Source: an uncultured Alcaligenaceae bacterium (lineage in GTDB: Bacteria; Pseudomonadota; Gammaproteobacteria; Burkholderiales; Burkholderiaceae_B). From it: a stretch of 48,563 bases of DNA. A model generated the notes under the pieces. It saw nothing but the letters and a program-made list of their open reading frames with translations, searched no databases and was not told the origin of the DNA. Positions within the stretch are counted from its first letter, which is position 1. Each line of letters starts with the position of its first letter. The position numbers and the translations under genes were made by a program. The stretch covers positions 1 through 48,563 of the forward strand of contig CALKIR010000044.1 in the NCBI GenBank assembly GCA_937995985.1. The letters run 5' to 3'. Of the stretch, positions 23,770 to 32,898 are shown piece after piece.

Positions 23770-23820
23770 GTTATATAAACAGTGTGTTGCCATTTTTTGC
23801 TAGCCAAGGAGTTTTAATTC

Positions 23821-25587
23821 ATGGGTACTCTTTATACCTTATTGGCCTTAGCACCCATTATAGTGGTCTTTGTGCTAATGGTTGTGTTGGGGCGGTCTGC
23901 CAAGCTTTCCATGGGCACCGCATATATTGTTACCGCTTTGCTGTCCTTGTTTGTCTGGGGGAGCTCGGGTGCTGTTGTGGCAGCGGCAACTGTTAATGGT
24001 ATCGTAACAGCCATTACTCTACTATTTATTGTGTTTGGCGCCATCCTGCTTTTGAACACGCTCAAAGAAGGTGGGGCATTGAGTGCAATTCGTCAGGGCT
24101 TTATGGATATTTCTCCTGATCGCCGGGTGCAGGTAATTATAGTGGCCTGGCTTTTTGGCTCGCTGATCGAGGGCTCATCAGGATTTGGGACTCCCTCTGC
24201 AGTAGGGGCGCCCTTATTGCTCGCTTTGGGTTTTCCCGCTATGGCAGCCGTGATGTCGATGTTGATTATTCAATCGACTCCCGTATCTTTTGGGGCCGTT
24301 GGAACGCCAATGATTGTTGGGGTTACTTCAGGTATTGATAACAAGCCCGATGTTGCAGCAGCTATTGCGCCTACTACGCCAGCTGAATATATTTTGCAGA
24401 TAGTGCATGATGTGGCATTATTGCATGCGCTCATTGGGGTGTTTATCCCTTTATTATTATGTGGGTTATTGACTCGTTTTTTTGGCAGCCAACGCTCTTT
24501 TACAGAGGGGCTTAAGGCATGGCGCTTTGCCATTTTTGCTGGGTTAGCATTTACTGTTCCTTATGTTCTTATTTCGCGCTTACTCGGTGCAGAGTTTCCC
24601 TCTATGTTAGGCGCCTTAATTGGGTTGTTAATTGTGGTCCCAGCAGCTCGTCGAGGCTGGTTTGTGCCCAAAGATACTTTTCAGTTTCCTGAAAAAGCCT
24701 ATTGGGAGCGCCAATGGCTTGGCTCTCTTAAGGTTGAGGATGAGACGGAAACCCCTCGGTTTACTGTTTTAAGGGCTTTTTCTCCTTATGTCTTGGTCGT
24801 TGCTTTGTTGGTGATTACGCGTACTGTGCCCGCTGTAAAATCAGCGCTAACTGGTGCAAGTGCGACCATTGCTTTTCCTAATTTGTTTGGCACTAATATT
24901 TCAAGCTCAGCACAGTTTTTGTTTTCGCCTGGAGCAATACTGATCCTGGTTTCATTGCTTTGCGTAGGCATTTTTAAAATGAATGGCAAGCAATATTGGA
25001 ATGGTTTTGTTGCTTCTGCAAAAACTATGTCTGCAGCGGCTCCAGCTTTGTTGCTTGCAGTGCCTATGGTACAGGTATTTATACATTCCGCTTCAGCTGA
25101 TGGGACATTGGCCAGTATGCCTATTTTGCTTGCTCAAAGTGCAGCGTCTGTCGCCGGTAATGCTTGGCCTAATATTTCCCCTTGGGTTGGGAGCTTAGGG
25201 GCATTTATAGCAGGCTCAAATACTGTGAGTAATATGATGTTTTCTTATTTTCAGTTTTCAACTGCTCAGCATTTGGCTTTTACTGCAGATCAGTCAGCTA
25301 TTGTGGTTGCCCTACAGGCTGTAGGGGGAGCAGCAGGCAATATGATTTGTGTACATAATGTAGTAGCTGCTTGTGCCGTAGTGGGTATGGTGAACCGCGA
25401 GGGTGAGGTGGTGCGTAAAACATTAATTCCAATGATTTATTATGTGGTTATGGCAGGCTTTATTGGCCAAGCATTTATCACAGGGAATATGCTTTGGATT
25501 GCAGCAGCCGTTATCTGGCTCTTTGTTACTTTTGGTGGTTTATCTATGGCGCGTGGTAAGGCGGTGCATGCGCCAGTACAAGCATAG
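23821..25587 (+). CDS. lldP: L-lactate permease
   Basis: A 588-aa inner-membrane proton symporter of the LctP family, importing lactate (often also glycolate). It has about 12-14 membrane segments. Family marks include GSLIEGSSGFGTPSAVGAPLLLALGFPAMAAV, VSFGAVGTPMIVGV, a central VLVVALLVITRTVP segment, WVGSLGAFIAGSNTVSNMMFSYFQ and ALQAVGGAAGNMICVHNVVAACAVVG. AAGGAG lies 9 nt before the ATG. Usual length is about 550-590 aa. It is a stand-alone gene, with terminators before and after. It fits functionally with lldD at 426 and with malic enzyme next door. Confidence 0.96.
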   Translation: MGTLYTLLALAPIIVVFVLMVVLGRSAKLSMGTAYIVTALLSLFVWGSSGAVVAAATVNGIVTAITLLFIVFGAILLLNTLKEGGALSAIRQGFMDISPDRRVQVIIVAWLFGSLIEGSSGFGTPSAVGAPLLLALGFPAMAAVMSMLIIQSTPVSFGAVGTPMIVGVTSGIDNKPDVAAAIAPTTPAEYILQIVHDVALLHALIGVFIPLLLCGLLTRFFGSQRSFTEGLKAWRFAIFAGLAFTVPYVLISRLLGAEFPSMLGALIGLLIVVPAARRGWFVPKDTFQFPEKAYWERQWLGSLKVEDETETPRFTVLRAFSPYVLVVALLVITRTVPAVKSALTGASATIAFPNLFGTNISSSAQFLFSPGAILILVSLLCVGIFKMNGKQYWNGFVASAKTMSAAAPALLLAVPMVQVFIHSASADGTLASMPILLAQSAASVAGNAWPNISPWVGSLGAFIAGSNTVSNMMFSYFQFSTAQHLAFTADQSAIVVALQAVGGAAGNMICVHNVVAACAVVGMVNREGEVVRKTLIPMIYYVVMAGFIGQAFITGNMLWIAAAVIWLFVTFGGLSMARGKAVHAPVQA

Positions 25588-25614
25588 TCTTTCATTCCTA
25601 TTGAGAGGCAGAAT

Positions 25615-25650
25615 AAAAAAAGCATGCGTCTTTTGGACGCATGCTTTTTT
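25615..25650. terminator. bidirectional terminator between lldP and maeB
   Basis: AGCATGCGTC (25621-25630) and GACGCATGCT (25636-25645) form a perfect 10-bp stem with a 5-nt loop. A-run upstream (25615-25621) and T-run downstream (25645-25650) make it work for both convergent genes. Confidence 0.93.
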
Positions 25651-25677
25651 ATTCACTTTTTAGGCAGAAGGGCAGTA

Positions 25678-27963
25678 TTACTTACGTCCTGCTGCATCCA
25701 GTACGGCTAAAGCAGTCATATTAACAATGCGACGCACGGTGCTTGATGTGGTCATGATGTGCACAGGCGCAGCAGCTCCTAATAAAATAGGACCGAGCGA
25801 TATACCATTGCTGCCTGTCATCTTGAGAATGTTGTAAGTGATATTTCCGGCATCAAGGTTAGGAGTGATGAGCAGATTGGCGGGTGCACGCAAACTGCTA
25901 TCAGGGTTCGCCTTAAAACGAATGCGATTCGAGAGTGCTGAGTCTGCATGCATTTCGCCATCGATTTCTAAGTCTGGCTCAACTTCTAGGATCAGCTCGC
26001 GGGCCTGAGCCATTTTTCGAGACGATTCAGTAGAGCGACTGCCAAAATTAGAATGGGACAATAAAGCTACTCGGGGGGTGATACCAAAGCGACGGACTTC
26101 ATTGACCGCCAATAAAGTCATATTGGCTACTTCTTCGGCTGTTGGATTTTCATTTACATGAGTATCACAGATGAAAATGCTTTGAGTGGGTAGAATCAAA
26201 GCATTCATTGCTGCAAATACTTTCGCATTTTCATCTAGACCAATAATGTCTTTGATATGTTCTAGTTGAGTGTAAAAACGAGTGCTTACCCCGCAAATGA
26301 GACCGTCGACGTCGCCTCGGCGCATGAGCATCGCACCAATGATTGTGTTATGTTTGCGTACTAAAGCTTTAGCAATATCAGGGGTAACACCTTGGCGGCT
26401 CTTGAGTTTGAAATAGCCCTGCCATGTTTCATTAAAACGGTAGTCATCTTCGGGATCCACTATTTCTACATTAATACCAGGCTGTAGGCGCAGCCCGTAG
26501 CGGCGAATACGCATGTCGATGACATTGGGGCGACCAATTAGGATTGGGCGCGCAATATTTTCATCAACGATGGTTTGAGCTGCACGCAAAACGCGCTCAT
26601 CCTCACCATCAGCGTAAGCAATGCGTTTCAGGCTGCTCAGCTCTTTAGCTTGTAAAAAGAGGGGCCGCATCAAGGTGCCTGACCGATACGTCAATGAAAT
26701 CAGTTTTTGCCGATAGGCTTCCATATCAGCAATGGGGCGACGTGCGACCCCTGTTTCAGCTGCAGCCTGTGCCACGGCTGGAGCCACGCGAGTAATGAGG
26801 CGTGGATCGAAAGGGCGAGGGATAATATATTCTGGGCCAAAGCTAAGCTCATCGTCGTTTTCTATACCGATAGCATCATACGCCTCTTCGTGAGCAAGCT
26901 GGGCAATGGCGTGCACTGCGGCCATTTTCATTTCCTCATTAATTTCTGTGGCTCCGCAATCTAAGGCGCCACGGAAAATAAAGGGAAAGCAGAGTACATT
27001 ATTGACTTGATTGGGATAGTCTGAGCGTCCTGTGGCAATAATGCAGTCTGGGCGAGTTGCCTTGGCCACCTCAGGGCGAATTTCGGGTTCAGGATTTGCT
27101 AATGCCAGCACAATAGGTTGATCCGCCATAGTGTTGAGCATCTCGGGGGTGAGTAGCCCGGGAGCAGAGCAGCCTAAAAAGATATCAGCCCCTTCTACGG
27201 CCTGCTCTAAAGTACGCAGTGAGGTCTCACGTGCAAAGGCGGCTTTGTTGGGCTCCATATCAGGCTCACGACCTTTCCAAATCACTCCACGTGAGTCAAC
27301 TACCGTGATATGCTCTTTGGGCATGCCCATATTAACTAGGAGTTTTAAGCAGGCAATGGCTGCTGCGCCTGCACCAGAGCAGACTAAGGTGACCTCATCG
27401 AGTGGTTTGCCAACTATTTTTAAGGCATTAATAATTGCTGCGCCTGCAATAATGGCTGTGCCATGCTGATCGTCATGAAAGACAGGGATGTTCATCCGCT
27501 TGCGTAATTCATTTTCAATATAAAAGCATTCTGGGGCGCGGATGTCTTCGAGGTTGATACCGCCTACTGTGGGCTCCATGGCGGCAATAATTTCTACAAG
27601 TTTTTTGGGGTCTTTTTCATCAAGCTCGATGTCAAAGACATCAATATTAGCGAATTTTTTAAACAGGCAGCCCTTACCTTCCATGACGGGTTTGGCAGCC
27701 AAAGGACCAATATCGCCTAAGCCAAGTACTGCTGTTCCGTTGGAGACTACAGCCACCAAATTAGAGCGAGAAGTGTATTTGGCTGCCTCATCATCGCCTC
27801 CTTCGTGAATCGCCATACAGGCAGAGGCTACGCCAGGTGAGTAGGCTAGTGAGAGGTCATCGCTGTTGGCTAGAGATTTTGTGGGCACCACTGATATTTT
27901 ACCGGGTGTGGGAAAGGCGTGATAATCGAGTGCCAGTTTAGCTAAATCAGGCTTTGAGCTCAT
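25678..27963 (-). CDS. maeB: NADP-dependent malic enzyme with phosphotransacetylase-like C-terminal domain
   Basis: Oxidatively decarboxylates malate to pyruvate, yielding NADPH. The 761-aa length and two-part layout match MaeB. Residues 1 to about 420 are the malic enzyme, with YSPGVASACMAI, the catalytic lysine in GPLAAKPVMEGK, the acidic metal-binding GGINLEDIRAPECF, and FHDDQHGTAIIAGAA. NAD(P) binding follows at VCSGAGAAAIACLKLL. Residues about 430-761 are a phosphotransacetylase-like domain (RIAYADGEDERVLRAAQ onward), usually inactive as a transacetylase and used for acetyl-CoA regulation. CGGAG lies 10 nt before the ATG. Convergent to lldP and divergent from sucA across a long gap. Confidence 0.96.
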   Translation of the reverse strand: MSSKPDLAKLALDYHAFPTPGKISVVPTKSLANSDDLSLAYSPGVASACMAIHEGGDDEAAKYTSRSNLVAVVSNGTAVLGLGDIGPLAAKPVMEGKGCLFKKFANIDVFDIELDEKDPKKLVEIIAAMEPTVGGINLEDIRAPECFYIENELRKRMNIPVFHDDQHGTAIIAGAAIINALKIVGKPLDEVTLVCSGAGAAAIACLKLLVNMGMPKEHITVVDSRGVIWKGREPDMEPNKAAFARETSLRTLEQAVEGADIFLGCSAPGLLTPEMLNTMADQPIVLALANPEPEIRPEVAKATRPDCIIATGRSDYPNQVNNVLCFPFIFRGALDCGATEINEEMKMAAVHAIAQLAHEEAYDAIGIENDDELSFGPEYIIPRPFDPRLITRVAPAVAQAAAETGVARRPIADMEAYRQKLISLTYRSGTLMRPLFLQAKELSSLKRIAYADGEDERVLRAAQTIVDENIARPILIGRPNVIDMRIRRYGLRLQPGINVEIVDPEDDYRFNETWQGYFKLKSRQGVTPDIAKALVRKHNTIIGAMLMRRGDVDGLICGVSTRFYTQLEHIKDIIGLDENAKVFAAMNALILPTQSIFICDTHVNENPTAEEVANMTLLAVNEVRRFGITPRVALLSHSNFGSRSTESSRKMAQARELILEVEPDLEIDGEMHADSALSNRIRFKANPDSSLRAPANLLITPNLDAGNITYNILKMTGSNGISLGPILLGAAAPVHIMTTSSTVRRIVNMTALAVLDAAGRK

Positions 27964-28444
27964 GCTGTTTAAACTCCGTAATTCAAGAGGATAGCTTTGT
28001 GTATGCAGATTAGTTATGGTGTGGTTTGAGTTTTATTATAAGTGCATCTATTTGCTATTTTTAAGATTAAATAAATTTAAAACTCAAAAGAAATGAAAAT
28101 TAAAATAAAAAATAAAAAGGGAAATAAAGCATAGGTTTAAAAATTAAAATAGACTCTTTGTTTTTCCATCATAAAAAATAAATAACCCATCATGAGGAAA
28201 GCAAACATTTTTGCACTGATGTGCCCAGAAGTACAACTATGGTTGTAGGCCTAGATAGTATAGAATGAAGTAAGGTGTAATGGGGGAGCGCAGGGTTGCG
28301 TGCTGCAGTGAAGGTTTTTTTCAAAACTTAGCGTTGTCTATTCAGTATAAGCGTGTTGCGATGCACCATTCTCCCCTGTTCTAGCTATAGCTTATTTCTT
28401 ACTATTTTTTTGCGTTTTTTTTATATCTGATTGCTATCGTGCAG
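27964..28444. other. AT-rich intergenic region between maeB and sucA
   Basis: No convincing gene. 28060-28190 is a nearly pure A/T stretch with long A runs. TACAAC-TATG-GTTGTA (28232-28247) is a perfect 6-bp inverted repeat with 4-nt centre. GCAC-TGAT-GTGC (28213-28224) is a second small one. GGGGAG (28283-28288) could pair at long range with CTCCCC (28371-28376). Promoters for maeB and upstream control of sucA probably lie here; none stands out. Confidence 0.5.
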
Positions 28445-28503
28445 CATGATTCACCTTGTTTGCTAATGCCAACATTTAAATTAGAAAATCAAGATGAATC
28501 ATG
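28445..28503. repeat. 14-bp inverted repeat upstream of the sucA promoter
   Basis: CATGATTCACCTTG (28445-28458) matches the reverse complement of CAAGATGAATCATG (28490-28503) except at one position. The arms are 31 bp apart and each holds a TGAWTCA core. As DNA it could be a two-site operator; as RNA a 14-bp hairpin with one G-U or mismatch. It ends four bases before a -35-like TTGATG. Confidence 0.7.
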
Positions 28504-28506
28504 GGC

Positions 28507-28538
28507 TTGATGCATAGAAATAAACAGGACGCTATACT
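28507..28538 (+). promoter_or_regulatory. candidate sucA promoter
   Basis: A good -10, TATACT (28533-28538), lies about 8 nt before a presumed start near 28546. The best -35, TTGATG (28507-28512), is 20 bp away, longer than ideal, which would fit a promoter needing an activator. The leader would be about 128 nt and include the structured region at 28571-28667. Confidence 0.45.
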
Positions 28539-28570
28539 AGTAGGTACAACTCGTCATAACAAGCGAGCCC

Positions 28571-28667
28571 AAGGCCTTCTGCTCCGCTATCCGCTAATCG
28601 GTGAGGCCGTGTCGCGGAAGGTTTTCCTGCATCTCAACATGGGTGAAACACCCTGAAAGGTGAAGCG
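28571..28667 (+). ncRNA. structured leader of sucA, candidate sucA RNA motif
   Basis: The 5' leader folds well by eye. An 8-bp stem pairs CCTTCTGC (28575-28582) with GCGGAAGG (28614-28621), enclosing a CCG-CTAAT-CGG mini-hairpin (28591-28601) and a tandem CCGCTA. Next, GGGTG (28641-28645) can pair with CACCC (28649-28653). Alternatively CACC (28649-28652) can pair with GGTG (28659-28662), which is the sucA ribosome-binding site (AAGGTG, 28657-28662). The two pairings exclude each other. A conserved 'sucA RNA' in front of sucA, overlapping its Shine-Dalgarno, is described in Burkholderiales. I assign this leader to it by position and design, not by a covariance-model match. Confidence 0.7.
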
Positions 28668-28673
28668 TAAATT

Positions 28674-31544
28674 ATGTCATCATTAAAAGAACTTCAGTCC
28701 TCTTCCTACCTCTATGGCTCAAATGCCGCTTATGTTGAAGGGCTCTACGAGCTCTATCTTCAGGATTCCTCTTCTGTTCCCGATTTTTGGCGTGAATATT
28801 TCGACGGCTTGCAAAATCAGCCTGCTGTAGACGGCAAAGAATCGACTCGCGATCAAGCGCATGGTCCGATTATCCGTTCATTTGCTGAGCGGGCCAAGGC
28901 TAACGCTTTTGTGGGCCATGGTGCGCCACAGGACCTATCCATTGCGATGAAGCAGGTATCGGTACAGTCCTTGATTGCTGCTTATCGTTCTTTAGGGGTC
29001 CGGTTGGCAAATTTAGATCCCCTAGAGCGCTCTGAAAGAAAGCAAATTCCCGAGCTTGATCCCGCATTTTATGGGTTAACCGAAGCGGATCTGGATCAGC
29101 TTTATTCTTCTACAAATACTTATTTTGATACGCGTGATACCATGACGCTGCGTGATATGTTGCAAGCTTTACGCGCAACGTATTGCCAGACTATTGGTTA
29201 CGAGTATATGCATATTTCAAACCCTGAGGCCAAGCGTTGGATACAAGAGCGCATTGAGCCCGTTCAGGGGCGCTTTGAATTTACTAATGATGAAAAGCGT
29301 AATATTCTTCAGCAGTTGACTGAGGCTGAGGGGCTCGAGCGCTTTTTGCATACCAAATATGTTGGTCAAAAGCGATTTTCCCTCGAGGGCGGCGAGAGTT
29401 TTATTGCTGCTATGGACGAGTTGGTCAATCATGCTGGCACTAAGGGGATTCAAGAAATTGTCGTGGGGATGGCCCACCGTGGTCGCTTGAATATGCTTGT
29501 CAACATTATGGGCAAGATGCCAGCAGATTTGTTTGCTGAGTTTGAGGGCAAACATCCTGATGATTTAACTGATGGGGATGTGAAATACCACAACGGGTTT
29601 TCCAGTGATTTATCAACCCGCGGTGGTCCTATTCATCTCTCGTTAGCCTTTAACCCTTCTCATCTTGAGATTGTGAATCCGGTAGTAGAGGGGAGTTCGC
29701 GAGCACGCCAAGATCGCCGCGGCGACAGCAAGGGGCAACAGGTTCTGCCCGTTTTGGTTCATGGTGATGCTGCATTTGCTGGTCAAGGGGTCGTGCAAGA
29801 GACTCTGAACCTGGCCCAGACCCGTGGTTATGGTACGGGCGGGACAGTTCATATTGTAATTAATAACCAAATTGGGTTTACTACCTCAGATCCTCGAGAC
29901 TCACGTTCAACGTTGTATTGCACGGACGTGGTGAAAATGATCGAGGCGCCAGTATTCCATGTTAATGGTGATGATCCTGAGGCGGTGGCTTTTGTTACTC
30001 GTTTGGCATTAGATTATCGTCAGCGCTTTAATCACGATGTTGTTATTGATATCGTGTGTTACCGTAAGCTTGGTCATAATGAGCAAGATACGCCATCCTT
30101 GACTCAGCCGCTGATGTACAAAAAAATTGCCAAGCACCCCGGTACGCGCCAATTATATGCTGATAAGTTAGTCGCCCAAGGAGTTTTAACCGAGGATGAG
30201 CCAGAGGAAATGGTTAAGGCTTATCGTCGTTTGATGGAGGATGGGCGCCGTACAGTGGAGCCTGTGTTAACAGATTATAAAAATAAATATGCAACAGACT
30301 GGACTCCGTTTTTAAATGCAAAGTGGACAGATCATGCTGATACTGCTGTGCCTCTGGCTGAGTTGCAGCGTATTGGGGAGCGGATTACCACTGTTCCCGA
30401 GGGGTTTGAGGTCCATAATTTAGTTAAGCGACTGCTCGATAATCGTCGTGCTATGGCACGGGGTGAGATTGAGGTCGATTGGGGGATGGCCGAACATTTA
30501 GCCTTTGGGACCCTTGTTTCTAACGGTTATGCAGTACGTATTTCTGGTCAAGACTCTGGACGGGGGACTTTTGCTCATCGTCATGCCGTCTTACATGATC
30601 AGACACGCGAGCGTTGGGATGATGGGTACTATATTCCTTTGCAGCACGTATCTGAAAACCAAGCGCCTTTTACGGTGATTGATTCAGTGCTTTCTGAAGA
30701 GGCGGTGTTGGCATTTGAGTATGGGTATGCTACTGCTGAGCCGAATGCCTTGACCATTTGGGAAGCCCAGTTTGGGGACTTTGCCAATGGGGCGCAAGTG
30801 GTAATTGACCAATTTATTTCTTCAGGTGAGGCCAAGTGGGGCCGTCACTGTGGGTTAACCTTGATGTTGCCACATGGCTACGAAGGGCAAGGTCCTGAGC
30901 ACTCCTCTGCGCGTATTGAGCGCTTCTTGCAGCTTTGTGCCGACAACAACATGCAGGTGATTCAGCCCACCACGGCAGCACAGATTTTCCATGTGCTCCG
31001 ACGCCAAATGATTCGTCCTTTCCGCAAGCCTTTGGTGTTGATGACTCCTAAGTCTTTGTTGCGGAATCGGGCTGCTAATTCACCGCTTGAAGCATTGGCT
31101 TCAGGTGAGTTCTTGCCAGTTATTGGCGAGGTCAATGCCGATATCAAGCCTGAAAAGGTCACGCGTGTCATGATTTGTTCAGGCAAGGTGTATTATGATT
31201 TGGTTCATCAGCGAGAGGAGCGTGGACGAGATGATGTAGCCATCATCCGTATTGAGCAGCTCTATCCATTTGGCCATAAAGAGTTTAAGGCTGAAATGGA
31301 GCGCTATGCGCATGTCGAAGAGTTTGTCTGGGTACAAGACGAGCCACAAAACCAAGGCCCCTGGTTCTATGTGCAGCATCATATTTTTGAGCATATGCAC
31401 GAGGGACAGCGTTTAAGTTATGCTGGTCGCCAACCTTCTGCTTCACCTGCGGTAGGCTATTTGGCCAAACATAACGAGCAGCAAAAGGCCTTGTTAGATC
31501 AGGCTTTTGCCCCCCGTTTGCGTGGATTTGTCTTGGTGAAGTAA
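28674..31544 (+). CDS. sucA: 2-oxoglutarate dehydrogenase E1 component
   Basis: The 956-aa thiamine-diphosphate enzyme of the 2-oxoglutarate dehydrogenase complex, decarboxylating 2-oxoglutarate and passing the succinyl group to SucB. The N-terminal segment SYLYGSNAAYVEGLYELYLQDSSSVPDFWREYFDGL docks the partner subunits. The active site shows GMAHRGRLNMLVNIMGK, HLSLAFNPSHLEIVNPVVEGS, VHGDAAFAGQGVVQETLNL and the thiamine motif VINNQIGFTTSDP. The transketolase-like C-terminal half has LLPHGYEGQGPEHSSARIERFLQL. Length is close to the 933-950 usual for the family. First gene of sucA-sucB-lpd. Confidence 0.97.
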   Translation: MSSLKELQSSSYLYGSNAAYVEGLYELYLQDSSSVPDFWREYFDGLQNQPAVDGKESTRDQAHGPIIRSFAERAKANAFVGHGAPQDLSIAMKQVSVQSLIAAYRSLGVRLANLDPLERSERKQIPELDPAFYGLTEADLDQLYSSTNTYFDTRDTMTLRDMLQALRATYCQTIGYEYMHISNPEAKRWIQERIEPVQGRFEFTNDEKRNILQQLTEAEGLERFLHTKYVGQKRFSLEGGESFIAAMDELVNHAGTKGIQEIVVGMAHRGRLNMLVNIMGKMPADLFAEFEGKHPDDLTDGDVKYHNGFSSDLSTRGGPIHLSLAFNPSHLEIVNPVVEGSSRARQDRRGDSKGQQVLPVLVHGDAAFAGQGVVQETLNLAQTRGYGTGGTVHIVINNQIGFTTSDPRDSRSTLYCTDVVKMIEAPVFHVNGDDPEAVAFVTRLALDYRQRFNHDVVIDIVCYRKLGHNEQDTPSLTQPLMYKKIAKHPGTRQLYADKLVAQGVLTEDEPEEMVKAYRRLMEDGRRTVEPVLTDYKNKYATDWTPFLNAKWTDHADTAVPLAELQRIGERITTVPEGFEVHNLVKRLLDNRRAMARGEIEVDWGMAEHLAFGTLVSNGYAVRISGQDSGRGTFAHRHAVLHDQTRERWDDGYYIPLQHVSENQAPFTVIDSVLSEEAVLAFEYGYATAEPNALTIWEAQFGDFANGAQVVIDQFISSGEAKWGRHCGLTLMLPHGYEGQGPEHSSARIERFLQLCADNNMQVIQPTTAAQIFHVLRRQMIRPFRKPLVLMTPKSLLRNRAANSPLEALASGEFLPVIGEVNADIKPEKVTRVMICSGKVYYDLVHQREERGRDDVAIIRIEQLYPFGHKEFKAEMERYAHVEEFVWVQDEPQNQGPWFYVQHHIFEHMHEGQRLSYAGRQPSASPAVGYLAKHNEQQKALLDQAFAPRLRGFVLVK

Positions 31545-31597
31545 ATCGACCCGATTACAGTATTGATTATCTACCTATCTAAAGAAACGGAATAATT

Positions 31598-32806
31598 ATG
31601 GCGATCAAAGAAGTTTTAGTTCCCGAGCTATCAGAGTCAGTAGCAGAGGCCACCCTTTTAGAATGGAAAAAGCAGCCAGGTGAGGCAGTAGAGGCTGATG
31701 AGATCTTAATTGAGATTGAAACTGACAAAGTAGTTCTGGAGGTGCCTGCTCCGGCGTCAGGTGTATTGAGTGAGATCATCAAAGGAGATGGCAGTACAGT
31801 GCTGGCCGGTGAGGTGTTGGCGCGTATTGATACAGAGGCTCAGCCCACTGTTGCGGCCGAAGAGACTCCCGCAGAGCCAGCAGCTCAAGACAACGCTGCT
31901 GCCGCTCCCCAGGCTGAGAAAGGGGTGGTAGCTGCTTCTCCAGCAGCCAACAAAATTTTAACGGAAAAGGGTATTGATGTTGCCGATGTCCAAGGTACAG
32001 GTCGTGATGGACGCGTGACCAAGGCTGATGCGGTAGCTGCCCAACCGGGTGCACCCAAACAGCCAGCGGTGGCCACGGCGATGCCTACAGGAGTCTCTTT
32101 AGACGGCCGTCCTGAGCAGCGCGTTCCCATGAGCCGGTTGCGGGCTCGGGTAGCTGAGCGCTTGCTGCAGTCCCAGCAGGAAAATGCAATTTTGACCACT
32201 TTTAACGAGGTCAATATGCAGGCGGTGATTGATTTACGTAAGGCTTATCGTGACCAGTTTGAAAAAGAGCATGGGGTGCGTCTGGGCTTTATGTCCTTTT
32301 TCGTTAAGGCCGCTGTTCATGCATTGAAAAAATATCCCATTGTTAATGCTTCAGTCGATGGCAATGATATTGTTTATCATGGCTATTTTGATATTGGCAT
32401 TGCAGTGGGCAGCCCTCGTGGTTTGGTCGTGCCTATTTTGCGTAATGCGGATCAGCTTTCAATTGCCGAAATCGAAGCTCAAATTGCTGATTTTGGTGCC
32501 CGTGCTCAAGAGGGTAAGCTCACCCTTGAGGAGCTCAGTGGTGGGACCTTCTCTATTTCTAATGGTGGGGTATTTGGTTCCATGCTTTCTACCCCCATTA
32601 TCAACCCTCCACAATCCGCTATTCTTGGTATTCATGCAACCAAAGAGCGCCCAGTAGTTGAAAACGGCGAAATAGTGATTCGTCCGATGAACTACCTGGC
32701 CTTGTCTTATGACCACCGTATTATTGATGGACGTGAGGCAGTACTGGCTCTAGTAGCTATGAAAGAGGCCTTAGAGGATCCACAGCGCCTGCTTTTAGAC
32801 ATTTAA
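31598..32806 (+). CDS. sucB: dihydrolipoyl succinyltransferase (E2 of 2-oxoglutarate dehydrogenase)
   Basis: The 402-aa core of the complex. Residues 1-76 are a single lipoyl domain with the lipoylated lysine in EIETDKVVLEVPAP (near residue 43). Residues about 77-108 are an Ala/Pro/Glu-rich flexible linker. Residues about 109-145 are the E1/E3-binding domain (SPAANKILTEKGIDVADVQGTGRDGRVTKADA). The catalytic acyltransferase domain ends with LSYDHRIIDGREAV, holding the active-site His and Asp. One lipoyl domain and length near 400 fit SucB rather than AceF. CGGAA lies 8 nt before the ATG. Confidence 0.97.
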   Translation: MAIKEVLVPELSESVAEATLLEWKKQPGEAVEADEILIEIETDKVVLEVPAPASGVLSEIIKGDGSTVLAGEVLARIDTEAQPTVAAEETPAEPAAQDNAAAAPQAEKGVVAASPAANKILTEKGIDVADVQGTGRDGRVTKADAVAAQPGAPKQPAVATAMPTGVSLDGRPEQRVPMSRLRARVAERLLQSQQENAILTTFNEVNMQAVIDLRKAYRDQFEKEHGVRLGFMSFFVKAAVHALKKYPIVNASVDGNDIVYHGYFDIGIAVGSPRGLVVPILRNADQLSIAEIEAQIADFGARAQEGKLTLEELSGGTFSISNGGVFGSMLSTPIINPPQSAILGIHATKERPVVENGEIVIRPMNYLALSYDHRIIDGREAVLALVAMKEALEDPQRLLLDI

Positions 32807-32820
32807 TTATTTGTATTGGC

Positions 32821-32840
32821 CAGGCACCTTAGGGTGCCTG
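32821..32840 (+). other. stem-loop between sucB and lpd
   Basis: CAGGCACC (32821-32828) and GGTGCCTG (32833-32840) form a perfect 8-bp stem with loop TTAG. No T-run follows. In an intercistronic position it may act as a processing or stability element that sets lower lpd levels. Confidence 0.6.
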
Positions 32841-32898
32841 TTGCCTTATGCTTATGCAAGCAGGATTCTGATAGATACCAGACGCTAGGAAAAAAATT

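Noticed and set aside
28280..28380. 6S-like or other named small RNA in the maeB-sucA gap
   Set aside because: Long-range pairing of GGGGAG and CTCCCC is possible, but the rest does not fold into a recognisable family and there is no clear promoter-terminator pair.
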